Source: UMGS1002 sp964570825
GTDB lineage: Bacteria; Bacillota; Clostridia; Oscillospirales; CAG-272
DNA: 64,000 nt
Assembly: GCA_964570825.1 (NCBI GenBank)
Contig: CAZMZJ010000003.1
Coordinates: 62,001 to 126,000 of the forward strand
Reading direction: 5' to 3'
How positions within the stretch are numbered: position 1 is the first letter of the stretch; each line of letters starts with the position of its first letter. The notes under the pieces are model-generated. The model was not told where the DNA came from, searched no databases, and worked only from the letters and a program-made list of their open reading frames with translations. Position numbers and translations under genes: made by a program. Positions 16,851-23,935 of this stretch are shown piece after piece.

Positions 16851-17393
16851 TTAAAATTCCTTTGGAGAATCATATTTTCGCAGAGGTTTTTCGAGCCATA
16901 CGATGTCGTGCCAGCGTCCGTGCTTATATCCGATATTATGGAATCTGCCGACATCGTGAAAGCCGAGCGCCTTATGAAAACTAACGCTCCCTTCATTTTC
17001 AGCTGTTACACAGGCGTATACCGTATAAAAACCGCGGCGGAACAGCTCTGACATAAGTTTCTCATAAAGCATTCTGCCGACGCCCTTTCCGTGATGTTCA
17101 GGCGCGATATAGACAGACAGGTCGGCCGAAAAACGGTAGGCTCGCCGTTCGGCATATTTAGATGCATACGCATACCCGACCACCTTGCCGTTGTACTCGC
17201 ATACATAGTATGGGTACTCTTCCATAATGCCCCGCATACGTTCGCGGAAAGCATCAAGTTGAGGAACCTCGGTTTCAAAGGATACGCAGGTGCCGGTAAT
17301 ATATGGTGCGTAAATTGAGAGAATTGCCTCTGCGTCTGAAAGATTGGCGGGACGGATTATAAAATTATTGTCTGCTTTGGACATATCGTTCAT
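16851..17393 (-). CDS. GNAT N-acetyltransferase (phosphinothricin/methionine-sulfoximine acetyltransferase-like)
   Basis: A 180-residue acetyl-CoA-dependent transferase. The N-terminal IRPANLSDAEAILSIYAPYI and VSFETEVP, then the acetyl-CoA loop VYIAPEHHGKGVGRMLYE (Q/R-x-x-G-x-G/A type) and ENEGSVSFHKALGFHDVGRF, match the Pat/YwnH-like group that acetylates small amino acids or analogues. The actual substrate is unknown. It lies 13 bases after thpR in the same direction and is probably cotranscribed with it. Confidence 0.85.
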   Translation of the reverse strand: MNDMSKADNNFIIRPANLSDAEAILSIYAPYITGTCVSFETEVPQLDAFRERMRGIMEEYPYYVCEYNGKVVGYAYASKYAERRAYRFSADLSVYIAPEHHGKGVGRMLYEKLMSELFRRGFYTVYACVTAENEGSVSFHKALGFHDVGRFHNIGYKHGRWHDIVWLEKPLRKYDSPKEF

Positions 17394-17406
17394 GTGTATT
17401 TACATC

Positions 17407-17976
17407 CTACATTATTAAATTATTCCCATAGATTTCGGCATACCGGACTGCGCCGCGGATACGATCTGACTTCATAAGGCTTATGCGTCCCACCGGTACT
17501 TTAAGGTGCGGAAGCGCCTTTTCAAAATCCGGCTTTATAAAACCGGGATTTAACACGACCCCGCGACCCAGCGTGATATGCGGTCTGTAGCCTCTTGTTT
17601 CAATATCAAATCCGCCTCTGCGGAGTTTCTCTGACAGAGATAAATTCAGTTCTTTAAGCTCGGGATTGAGGCCGACACCGTACCACCAGATGTCGCCGCC
17701 GGCATTATTGAATCTGCCGAGGCCGCCGAGCTCAAGAGAGAACTGTTTCTGTTCTGCCGCCGCGGAATCCATCGCTTCAATGATAAGAGGTATTTTTTTC
17801 TTGTCAGTATTTCCTATGAATACGAGGGTTATATGAAAATTTTCCTTTGCTGTGAATTTTCCGGATACCGATTGTTTTGACAGCCGCTCGGCGATTCCGC
17901 GCAATTCTTCTTTCGTCTGGCTGTCGAAGTTTAATGCAAGAAACAGAAACAATGGTTCGTCTTGAGCTGAAATCAT
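17407..17976 (-). CDS. thpR: RNA 2',3'-cyclic 3'-phosphodiesterase (2H family)
   Basis: A 189-residue 2H phosphoesterase (LigT/ThpR). The two catalytic HxT motifs are present: HITLVFIG (His48) and HITLGRG (His133), spaced as in the family. Such enzymes open 2',3'-cyclic phosphates on RNA ends and can act in tRNA splicing-like repair. AAGGAGAA lies before ATG and a promoter (-35 TTGAAT, 17 bases, -10 TATACT) at 18007-18035. It is the first gene of a pair with the acetyltransferase. Confidence 0.9.
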   Translation of the reverse strand: MISAQDEPLFLFLALNFDSQTKEELRGIAERLSKQSVSGKFTAKENFHITLVFIGNTDKKKIPLIIEAMDSAAAEQKQFSLELGGLGRFNNAGGDIWWYGVGLNPELKELNLSLSEKLRRGGFDIETRGYRPHITLGRGVVLNPGFIKPDFEKALPHLKVPVGRISLMKSDRIRGAVRYAEIYGNNLIM

Positions 17977-18006
17977 ACCGTTCTCCTTGTGTTTTTCTCG
18001 AATTTC

Positions 18007-18035
18007 AGTATATCACAATTTTGCGGTTAATTCAA
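18007..18035 (-). promoter_or_regulatory. Promoter of thpR
   Basis: Minus strand: -35 TTGAAT (18030-18035), 17-base spacer, -10 TATACT (18007-18012). Confidence 0.6.
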
Positions 18036-18080
18036 TCCGGGCGCAACGCAAACGGCGGCAAATTTCAGGATTTGCAAAAT

Positions 18081-18112
18081 AAGAGCAGCAGCACAAACGT
18101 GCTGCTGCTCTT
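18081..18112 (-). terminator. Terminator of the tRNA unit
   Basis: Perfect 14-base stem AAGAGCAGCAGCAC (18081-18094) / GTGCTGCTGCTCTT (18099-18112) with a 4-base loop; on the minus strand it is followed by ATTTTG. It sits four bases past the CCA end of tRNA-Glu. Confidence 0.85.
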
Positions 18113-18115
18113 ATT

Positions 18116-18190
18116 TGGTGACCCGTGGGAGAATTGAACTCCCGTTACCGCCGTGAAAGGGCGGTGTCTTAGCCTCTTGACCAACGGGCC
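18116..18190 (-). tRNA. tRNA-Glu: tRNA-Glu (anticodon TTC)
   Basis: 75 bases including an encoded CCA. Acceptor GGCCCGT pairs with ACGGGTC. The anticodon arm is CCGCC-CTTTCAC-GGCGG, giving TTC. The T-arm is GGGAG-TTCAATT-CTCCC. It is the second gene of a two-tRNA transcript. Confidence 0.97.
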
Positions 18191-18194
18191 GGCG

Positions 18195-18271
18195 TGGTAG
18201 CGGAAGTCGGATTTGAACCTACGACCTATCGGGTATGAACCGATTGCTCTTGCCAGCTGAGCTATTCCGCC
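18195..18271 (-). tRNA. tRNA-Met: tRNA-Met (anticodon CAT, elongator type)
   Basis: 77 bases with encoded CCA. Acceptor GGCGGAA pairs with TTCCGCT (first pair G-T). The anticodon arm is ATCGG-TTCATAC-CCGAT, giving CAT. The T-arm contains GTTCAAATC. It lacks the C1 mismatch and the three G-C pairs of an initiator tRNA, so an elongator is likely; a lysidine-modified Ile tRNA is less likely from the acceptor and anticodon stems. Confidence 0.93.
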
Positions 18272-18304
18272 ATGCGTTCTTGACCCTGCCGATGACGCTT
18301 GATT

Positions 18305-18333
18305 ATTATATCATATGCGATTTGCGTTGTCAA
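18305..18333 (-). promoter_or_regulatory. Consensus promoter of the tRNA-Met/tRNA-Glu unit
   Basis: Minus strand: -35 TTGACA (18328-18333), 17-base spacer, -10 TATAAT (18305-18310), about 34 bases before tRNA-Met. A perfect sigma-A promoter, as expected for tRNA genes. Confidence 0.9.
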
Positions 18334-18484
18334 CACTTTTTTGACAAAAAATCAAGTGATTTTAACAGCTGTTTCAATGTGTTTCATCTTTATAAAACTC
18401 ATCGGATTTAATTATTGATAAATGATTTTGCGGCAATGTTTTGAAAAAATGCAACATACACGAAAACATTATTTTTATTTCCTC

Positions 18485-18513
18485 TTGAAAAAGAAGGGGT
18501 GTCGATTTATAAT
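18485..18513 (+). promoter_or_regulatory. Promoter of the rnf operon
   Basis: -35 TTGAAA (18485-18490), 17-base spacer, -10 TATAAT (18508-18513), about 55 bases before the rnfC GTG start. No operator or riboswitch is obvious in the short leader. Confidence 0.75.
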
Positions 18514-18568
18514 ATATGTGTTTGCAAATTTTAAGCTGAACAATTCCTTGCAAGGAGGGAGCAGAAAG

Positions 18569-19897
18569 GTGAATCCAAGCTTTAAGGGCGGGATACATAT
18601 TACCGAGCATAAGAACACAAGAGATTCGGCCATCGAGAAGATACCGGCTCCTAAGATAGTAAAAATATCTCTTGCCCAGCACAGCGGCGCGCCGATGAAG
18701 GCGACAGTGGCCCCCGGGGACTATGTTTACCGCGGACAGGTGGTAGGAACCTCGGATGCGTCGATTTCATGTCCGGTTCATTCAAGCGTTTCAGGAAAGG
18801 TTATTGCTATCGAGCTTATCAGCGATGCCGGACGCGCAGCCCCGGTCGGCGCTGTGGTTATTGAAAACGACGGTCTTGATACGCTCGACCCGTCAATAAT
18901 AAAATATCAGGAAGAACATAAGCCGGTGGAGCAGCTGACGGCGGACGAGGTAGTAAACATAATCCGCGGGGCGGGAATAGTCGGTCTCGGCGGAGCCGTA
19001 TTCCCGACGTATGCCAAAGTAAAAAGTTCAATAGGGAAAGCCAAAACGATGCTCGTCAACTGCGCCGAGTGCGAGCCGTACATCACGGCTGACCACAGGC
19101 TTATGCTTGAGCATCCCGACGAACTGATGGGCGGAGTGGATATACTTATCCGTACGGTCGGCGTTGAAAAGGCGATTCTGGCCATCGAGGACAACAAGTC
19201 CGACGCCGCCAAAATACTCACTGATATTGCAAAGGAGCGCGCCGACATTGAGGTCAGGCTGCTTAAAACGAAATATCCGCAGGGCGACAAAAGCCAGATA
19301 ATATATGCGCTGACCAAGACCGAGCCGACGCACGGTGTGCGCCTTTCGGATATCGGCTATATGATAATAAACGCCGGGACGACAGCCGCGGTATGGCGCG
19401 CCTGCACGAGCGGCATGCCTCTTATTGACCGCATAGTGACTGTCGACGGCGACTGCATCGCAAAGCCCAAAAACTTGCTTGTCCCTATAGGGACTCCTAT
19501 AACCGACCTTATCGAATTCTGCGGAGGACTTAAAAAAGTTCCCAAGAAAATCATCAGCGGCGGCCCGATGATGGGAGCCGCACAGTGGAACATGAAAGGT
19601 GTCGTCACAAAGGGGACCTCGGCGCTGCTTGCATTTTCAGAGGACGCCGAGAACAACACCGGACTGCCGTCCTGCTGCATCAATTGCGGACGCTGCGTCA
19701 GGAACTGCCCGATGCATCTGATGCCGAATTATCTCGCACGCCTCGCCCAGGCCAGAAAATACAACGCCTGTGAGGATTATAACATATCCGACTGCATCGA
19801 ATGCGGAACCTGCTCATACAACTGCCCTGGGCATGTAGAGATAGTCCAGTATATCCGGGTTGCCAAGGGTGCCCTTGCCGCCGCGGCAAAACGATGA
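18569..19897 (+). CDS. rnfC: Rnf complex subunit C (NADH/Fe-S subunit)
   Basis: A 442-residue peripheral subunit of the ion-translocating ferredoxin:NAD oxidoreductase, holding the NADH/FMN-type site and two [4Fe-4S] clusters. Cluster motifs are CCINCGRCVRNCP and CIECGTCSYNCP near the C-terminus, and the Rossmann-like GAGIVGLGGAVFPTYAK with CAECEPYITADHRLM is typical. The frame is open back to 18422, but AAGGAGGG lies about 10 bases before GTG 18569 and the protein then starts NPSFKGGIHI as in homologs, so that start is chosen. First gene of rnfCDGEAB. Confidence 0.95.
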   Translation: MNPSFKGGIHITEHKNTRDSAIEKIPAPKIVKISLAQHSGAPMKATVAPGDYVYRGQVVGTSDASISCPVHSSVSGKVIAIELISDAGRAAPVGAVVIENDGLDTLDPSIIKYQEEHKPVEQLTADEVVNIIRGAGIVGLGGAVFPTYAKVKSSIGKAKTMLVNCAECEPYITADHRLMLEHPDELMGGVDILIRTVGVEKAILAIEDNKSDAAKILTDIAKERADIEVRLLKTKYPQGDKSQIIYALTKTEPTHGVRLSDIGYMIINAGTTAAVWRACTSGMPLIDRIVTVDGDCIAKPKNLLVPIGTPITDLIEFCGGLKKVPKKIISGGPMMGAAQWNMKGVVTKGTSALLAFSEDAENNTGLPSCCINCGRCVRNCPMHLMPNYLARLAQARKYNACEDYNISDCIECGTCSYNCPGHVEIVQYIRVAKGALAAAAKR

Positions 19898-19913
19898 ATC
19901 GACGGAGAACGCT

Positions 19914-21014
19914 ATGGCTATGAATATAAATATGAATGAATTAAAAAACGAAAATGCAGCCGTGAAAACGGCGGAAGAAGAAAAAAAAGCAAATGAGATG
20001 CCTGCAGCGGCGGTTGATTCGGAAAAGAAAATCTCATATCCGGAAATGCTGACCGTGTCGCCGGCTCCTCATATGCACCATAAAGACAACACGGCGGTGA
20101 TTATGCGCGATGTTATATTCGCGCTGCTTCCGGCGCTGGCATGGAGCGTTTATGTGTTCGGTATCCGCGCGCTGCTAATCAGCATTATCTGCGCCGGCAG
20201 CTGCCTTTTGTTCGAGTATGCGACAGAGAGAATACTAAAGAGACCGGTCACCATCACTGATTATTCCGCAATACTAACAGGCCTTTTGCTTGCGTTCAAC
20301 CTTCCCGCGACAGCCCCGGCGTGGCTTGCCATTATAGGCTCGGCTTTCGCCATCGTGGTCGTCAAACAGGTATTCGGAGGAATCGGGAAAAATGTTTTCA
20401 ACCCGGCTCTCGCGGCGCGTGTGTTCCTAAGCCTTGCATGGCCTGCTCAGATGACAAAGTACACCGCTCCTTTCGACCGTTTGCTCTTCTCATCGGCCGA
20501 TGCCGTCGCTTCTGCAACTCCTCTTGCTTCGCTCAAGCACGGTCATATTCCCGGTGTGTCGATACTTGATATGTTTCTCGGCAGATGCGGCGGAACCATC
20601 GGCGAGGTTTCGGCTCTGTTTCTTCTGCTCGGCGCGGCTTATCTGCTTGCGAGAAAAGTCATCACATGGCATATACCGGCTGCATACATAGGAACAGTCG
20701 CACTGCTCACATTCCTTTTCCCGAGAATTGACGGCGTGTCAAGACTTGACTTCATGCTTTACGAGATTTTCGCAGGCGGACTTATTCTCGGCGCGTTCTT
20801 CATGGCGACCGATTACGTCACATCTCCTGTCACCGCGAAAGGAAGAATAATATTCGGCGCGGGTGCGGGGCTTATCGTCGTGTTCATCCGTTATTTCGGC
20901 GGATACCCGGAAGGAGTTTCGTTCTCGATACTCATAATGAACTCGCTTGTGTGGTATATCGAACGCGTCACAAAACCAAGAGTATTCGGAGGTGTCAAAA
21001 AGAAGCATGGCTGA
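19914..21014 (+). CDS. rnfD: Rnf complex subunit D (membrane flavoprotein)
   Basis: A 366-residue integral membrane subunit with about eight to nine helices. The family start VSPAPHMHHKDNTAVIMRDV and the covalent-FMN region SATPLASLKHG are visible, as are GKNVFNPALAARVFL and MATDYVTSPVT. It carries an unusual hydrophilic N-terminal extension of about 45 residues (rich in Asn, Glu, Lys) before the first helix. Start 19914 follows GGAGAA; the frame is open back to 19860 inside rnfC. The stop overlaps the rnfG start by eight bases. Confidence 0.95.
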   Translation: MAMNINMNELKNENAAVKTAEEEKKANEMPAAAVDSEKKISYPEMLTVSPAPHMHHKDNTAVIMRDVIFALLPALAWSVYVFGIRALLISIICAGSCLLFEYATERILKRPVTITDYSAILTGLLLAFNLPATAPAWLAIIGSAFAIVVVKQVFGGIGKNVFNPALAARVFLSLAWPAQMTKYTAPFDRLLFSSADAVASATPLASLKHGHIPGVSILDMFLGRCGGTIGEVSALFLLLGAAYLLARKVITWHIPAAYIGTVALLTFLFPRIDGVSRLDFMLYEIFAGGLILGAFFMATDYVTSPVTAKGRIIFGAGAGLIVVFIRYFGGYPEGVSFSILIMNSLVWYIERVTKPRVFGGVKKKHG

Positions 21015-21561
21015 TAAGAAAAATTCCTTGCTTGCCGCTTCGGTCAAAATGGTTTTCGTGCTTTTTATCATCAGCGCGGTTACGGCCGGAGTGGTCGCTG
21101 CGGTAAACAAGTTAACAAAAGATAAAATCGCTGACAACCTTGATGCGGAGATACGCAACTCGTTTGTAAGCGTGTTCGGAGAAGACGTCACATTCAGAGA
21201 ACTTGGCGACATTCCCGCCGGACTTGAGACGGTTTACGAAATAAACGCTGACGGCAATACATATTACTGCGCAAGCATAAATTCCGCCGGTTTCGGAGGA
21301 AACATCAATATTCTTGCCTCATTCGGTAAAGACGGAAAGATAGCAGGAGTCAGTGTTGTTTCTAATTCCGAGACGCCCGGAATAGGCAGCAGAGTCATGG
21401 CGTCTTCCTTCACCTCGCTGTTTGCCGGGAAGTCCTCGGCTGACGATGTCGATTCAATCACAGGCGCGACAATCAGTTCAAACGCGCTCAAGGCGGGAAT
21501 TGCGTCAGCGCAGAAGATTCTCGCCGGAGCGGGGTTGATAGGCGCGGAAAGCGAGGGCTGA
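21007..21561 (+). CDS. rnfG: Rnf complex subunit G (FMN-binding)
   Basis: A 184-residue subunit with one N-terminal transmembrane helix (MVFVLFIISAVTAGVVAAV) and an extracytoplasmic FMN-binding domain. The covalent flavin motif S/T-G-A-T is present in SITGATISSNAL (Thr about 160), preceded by the NSETPGIGSRV region. ATG 21007 overlaps the end of rnfD; the frame is open further upstream inside rnfD but lacks a ribosome binding site there. rnfE starts two bases after the stop. Confidence 0.95.
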   Translation: MADKKNSLLAASVKMVFVLFIISAVTAGVVAAVNKLTKDKIADNLDAEIRNSFVSVFGEDVTFRELGDIPAGLETVYEINADGNTYYCASINSAGFGGNINILASFGKDGKIAGVSVVSNSETPGIGSRVMASSFTSLFAGKSSADDVDSITGATISSNALKAGIASAQKILAGAGLIGAESEG

Positions 21562-21562
21562 T

Positions 21563-22303
21563 ATGAAACTTAAAAAGCTTAGAAAAATTTTCAAAGACGG
21601 ACTTATTGATAACAACCCGACGTTTATTCAGGTAATCGGCATGTGCCCGACGCTGGCGACCACAACCTCGGTAAAGAACGCTATAGGCATGGGGCTTGCC
21701 GCAACGGCGGTTCTCATCTGTTCGAACATACTTGTATCGCTGCTCCGCAGGTTTATTCCGCGGCAGGTCAGAATTGCTGCGTTTGTTGTAATAATATCGG
21801 GATTTGTTTCGGCTGTCGAGCTTCTCATGAAGGCATATTTCTATGACCTTTACGGGGCGCTCGGTCTGTTCATCCCTCTCATCGTCGTCAACTGCATAAT
21901 ACTTGCGCGCGCCGAGGCTTTCGCCTCAAAGAACCCGGTTTTCCCAAGCGCTGTCGACGGCTTGTCAACTGGACTTGGATTCACAGCTGCGCTGACGGTA
22001 ATAGCGACCGTCCGCGAGATACTCGGAAACGGAACGCTGTTTGGCATAAATCTTTTCGGAGCGCATTTCCAACCCGCCATAATATTCATACTCCCGTCGG
22101 GTGCGTTCCTGACGCTCGGTTTCCTAATCGCAGCGGTTCACAAGATAAAAAATAATGCAGACGACAGGAAAAATGAAAAGGCAGCTGCTCTTGAAGCGGC
22201 TGAAAGAGCGGCTGAAAGAGCCGCTCAGAAGGCTGCGGAGGACGCGGCAAAAGCTGAAGAAGCCGCGGTTCTTGCCGCTGCTGACAAGGAGGCGCAGATA
22301 TGA
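21563..22303 (+). CDS. rnfE: Rnf complex subunit E with Ala/Glu-rich C-terminal tail
   Basis: A 246-residue integral membrane subunit with six helices up to about residue 198 (core QVIGMCPTLATTTSVKNAIGMG and IPLIVVNCIILARAEAFA). Past the last helix is a cytoplasmic or peripheral tail of about 45 residues with short repeats of A-A-E-R / A-A-E-K type (ERAAERAAQKAAEDAAKAEEAA), likely a charged single helix. Typical RnfE proteins are nearer 200-230 residues. Coupled to rnfA by a four-base overlap (ATGA). Confidence 0.95.
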   Translation: MKLKKLRKIFKDGLIDNNPTFIQVIGMCPTLATTTSVKNAIGMGLAATAVLICSNILVSLLRRFIPRQVRIAAFVVIISGFVSAVELLMKAYFYDLYGALGLFIPLIVVNCIILARAEAFASKNPVFPSAVDGLSTGLGFTAALTVIATVREILGNGTLFGINLFGAHFQPAIIFILPSGAFLTLGFLIAAVHKIKNNADDRKNEKAAALEAAERAAERAAQKAAEDAAKAEEAAVLAAADKEAQI

Positions 22304-22887
22304 GCTTCACACAGGTACTTTTAATGATGTTCGGTGCGGTAATCGTTGAGAACTTCATTTTTTCAAAATTTTACGGCATCTGTCCCTTTCTCGGCGTATC
22401 GGATAAGCCCGATACTGCGCTTGGAATGGGAATGGCAGTCACTTTTGTTATGACGCTGTCGAGCGCGGCGACATGGGCGGTATATTACTTCTTGCTTAAA
22501 CCGTTCGGCCTTGAATATCTCAAGACTATGGCGTTCATTCTTGTTATCGCGTCGCTTGTACAGTTTATTGAAATGTTTCTGCGCAAATTCATTCCGGCGC
22601 TGTACAGCGCGATGGGCATTTATCTGCCGCTTATCACTACGAACTGTGCCGTGCTCGGCGCGGCGCTGGTGAACATTCAGAAAGGCTACAACTTTATTGA
22701 ATCTGTCTGCTTCGGTTTTGCCGCCGCTGTCGGATTTACAATGGCAATAGTGATTTTTGCGGGGCTGCGCGCAAGGATGGAATATTCAGACCCTCCGCGC
22801 GCATTCCGCGGATTCCCGCTTACTCTTATTGCCGCGGGACTTCTTGCGATGGCGTTCGCGGGATTTTCCGGAGTCAGCTTTGCATAA
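22300..22887 (+). CDS. rnfA: Rnf complex subunit A
   Basis: A 195-residue integral membrane subunit with six helices, paralogous to RnfE. Marks are VENFIFSKFYGICPFLGVS near the N-terminus and YLPLITTNCAVLGAALVN with the conserved Thr-Asn-Cys in the fourth segment. These cysteines contribute to the intramembrane Fe-S site in studied Rnf/Nqr complexes. The start overlaps rnfE. A 128-base gap with a hairpin separates it from rnfB. Confidence 0.96.
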   Translation: MSFTQVLLMMFGAVIVENFIFSKFYGICPFLGVSDKPDTALGMGMAVTFVMTLSSAATWAVYYFLLKPFGLEYLKTMAFILVIASLVQFIEMFLRKFIPALYSAMGIYLPLITTNCAVLGAALVNIQKGYNFIESVCFGFAAAVGFTMAIVIFAGLRARMEYSDPPRAFRGFPLTLIAAGLLAMAFAGFSGVSFA

Positions 22888-22970
22888 CGGGCGTGTTTGA
22901 AAAATGATTTTTCAAGCCGACAACGACAAATAGATACGGTGTTTTTGGCATAAATCAACCGGAAAGCCGT

Positions 22971-22991
22971 AGGCGGCACCGTGCCGCCTTT
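22971..22991 (+). other. Hairpin between rnfA and rnfB
   Basis: AGGCGGCA-CCG-TGCCGCCT followed by TTG, 25 bases before the rnfB start. It has no T-run, so it may be a partial attenuator or an RNA-stability element within the operon. Position is from reading the palindrome only. Confidence 0.45.
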
Positions 22992-23015
22992 GCGGGACAC
23001 TGAAAGGATATATGT

Positions 23016-23861
23016 ATGAATGATATTTTAATCCCGGTAGGGATTCTGGCTGGACTCGCGCTGGTATTCGGGACTGCGCTCGCCATAGCTTCAAAGGTTT
23101 TCGCGGTAAAAGTTGACGAACGTGTTGCCGCTGTGGCCGAAAAACTGCCCGGCGCAAACTGCGGCGGCTGCGGATATTCTGGCTGCGCGGCGCTCGCTGC
23201 GGCGATAGTCAGGGGCGAGGCGAAGCCTAACTCCTGCACGGTAGGCGGAAACGCTGTTGCGGAGGCGGTTGGCGAGGTGCTCGGCATAAAGGTCGAAAAA
23301 GCGGCGAGGAAGAGAGCTCAGGTCATGTGCTCCGGCACCGGCGACCTGACTACAAAAAAATATAAATATGAAGGCGCCGCGGACTGCATCGCGGCAGCCA
23401 AGCTCGGCGGAGGCGACAAGCTTTGCCCGAACGGTTGCATAGGGCTCGGGACCTGCGCCGCCGCATGTCCGTTTCAGGCTATTGAAGTCATCGACGGCGT
23501 CGCCGTAGTCGACTACAAAAAGTGTCGCGGCTGCGGCGTCTGCGTCGCCGCCTGCCCCAAGCATATAATTGAACTTATCCCATATGACAGCACCCACTGG
23601 GTGGGCTGCAAGTCTGTAGACAAGGGACCGGTGACAAGACTTCAGTGCAAGGTCGGCTGTATAAGCTGCAAGCTTTGTGAAAAGAACTGCCCGACTGGAG
23701 CCATCACCGTCACAAATTTTCTCGCGTCAATAGATTACAATAAGTGCAACGGGTGCGGCAATTGTGTCGACAAATGTCCGCGCCACATAATCTGGTCTGC
23801 AAAGACGCAGGACGGCGGACTCGTTATAACACGCGAAATGCTTGAAGAAAATAAAAATTAA
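23016..23861 (+). CDS. rnfB: Rnf complex subunit B (multi-cluster ferredoxin-like)
   Basis: A 281-residue subunit that accepts electrons from ferredoxin. It has an N-terminal membrane anchor (about 3-27), then the four-cysteine cluster site GANCGGCGYSGC plus Cys74, and four further ferredoxin-type cysteine blocks: CPNGCIGLGTCAAACP, CRGCGVCVAACP, CKVGCISCKLCEKNCP and CNGCGNCVDKCP. This multi-cluster form is the clostridial type. GAAAGGATAT precedes the ATG. Last gene of rnfCDGEAB; the hairpin beyond it has its T-rich side on the other strand. Confidence 0.96.
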   Translation: MNDILIPVGILAGLALVFGTALAIASKVFAVKVDERVAAVAEKLPGANCGGCGYSGCAALAAAIVRGEAKPNSCTVGGNAVAEAVGEVLGIKVEKAARKRAQVMCSGTGDLTTKKYKYEGAADCIAAAKLGGGDKLCPNGCIGLGTCAAACPFQAIEVIDGVAVVDYKKCRGCGVCVAACPKHIIELIPYDSTHWVGCKSVDKGPVTRLQCKVGCISCKLCEKNCPTGAITVTNFLASIDYNKCNGCGNCVDKCPRHIIWSAKTQDGGLVITREMLEENKN

Positions 23862-23893
23862 AGAAGGCCCCGGAGTAATCATACTCCGGGGCC
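23850..23893 (-). terminator. Terminator between rnfB and the ABC-F gene
   Basis: Perfect 11-base stem GGCCCCGGAGT (23866-23876) / ACTCCGGGGCC (23883-23893). On the minus strand it is followed by TTCTTTAATTTTTA, so it mainly ends the ABC-F transcript; on the plus strand the T-run is missing. Confidence 0.7.
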
Positions 23894-23935
23894 GATCTGT
23901 TGAAATCCGGTGAAAGGCATGCAGCAGACAGCTTT

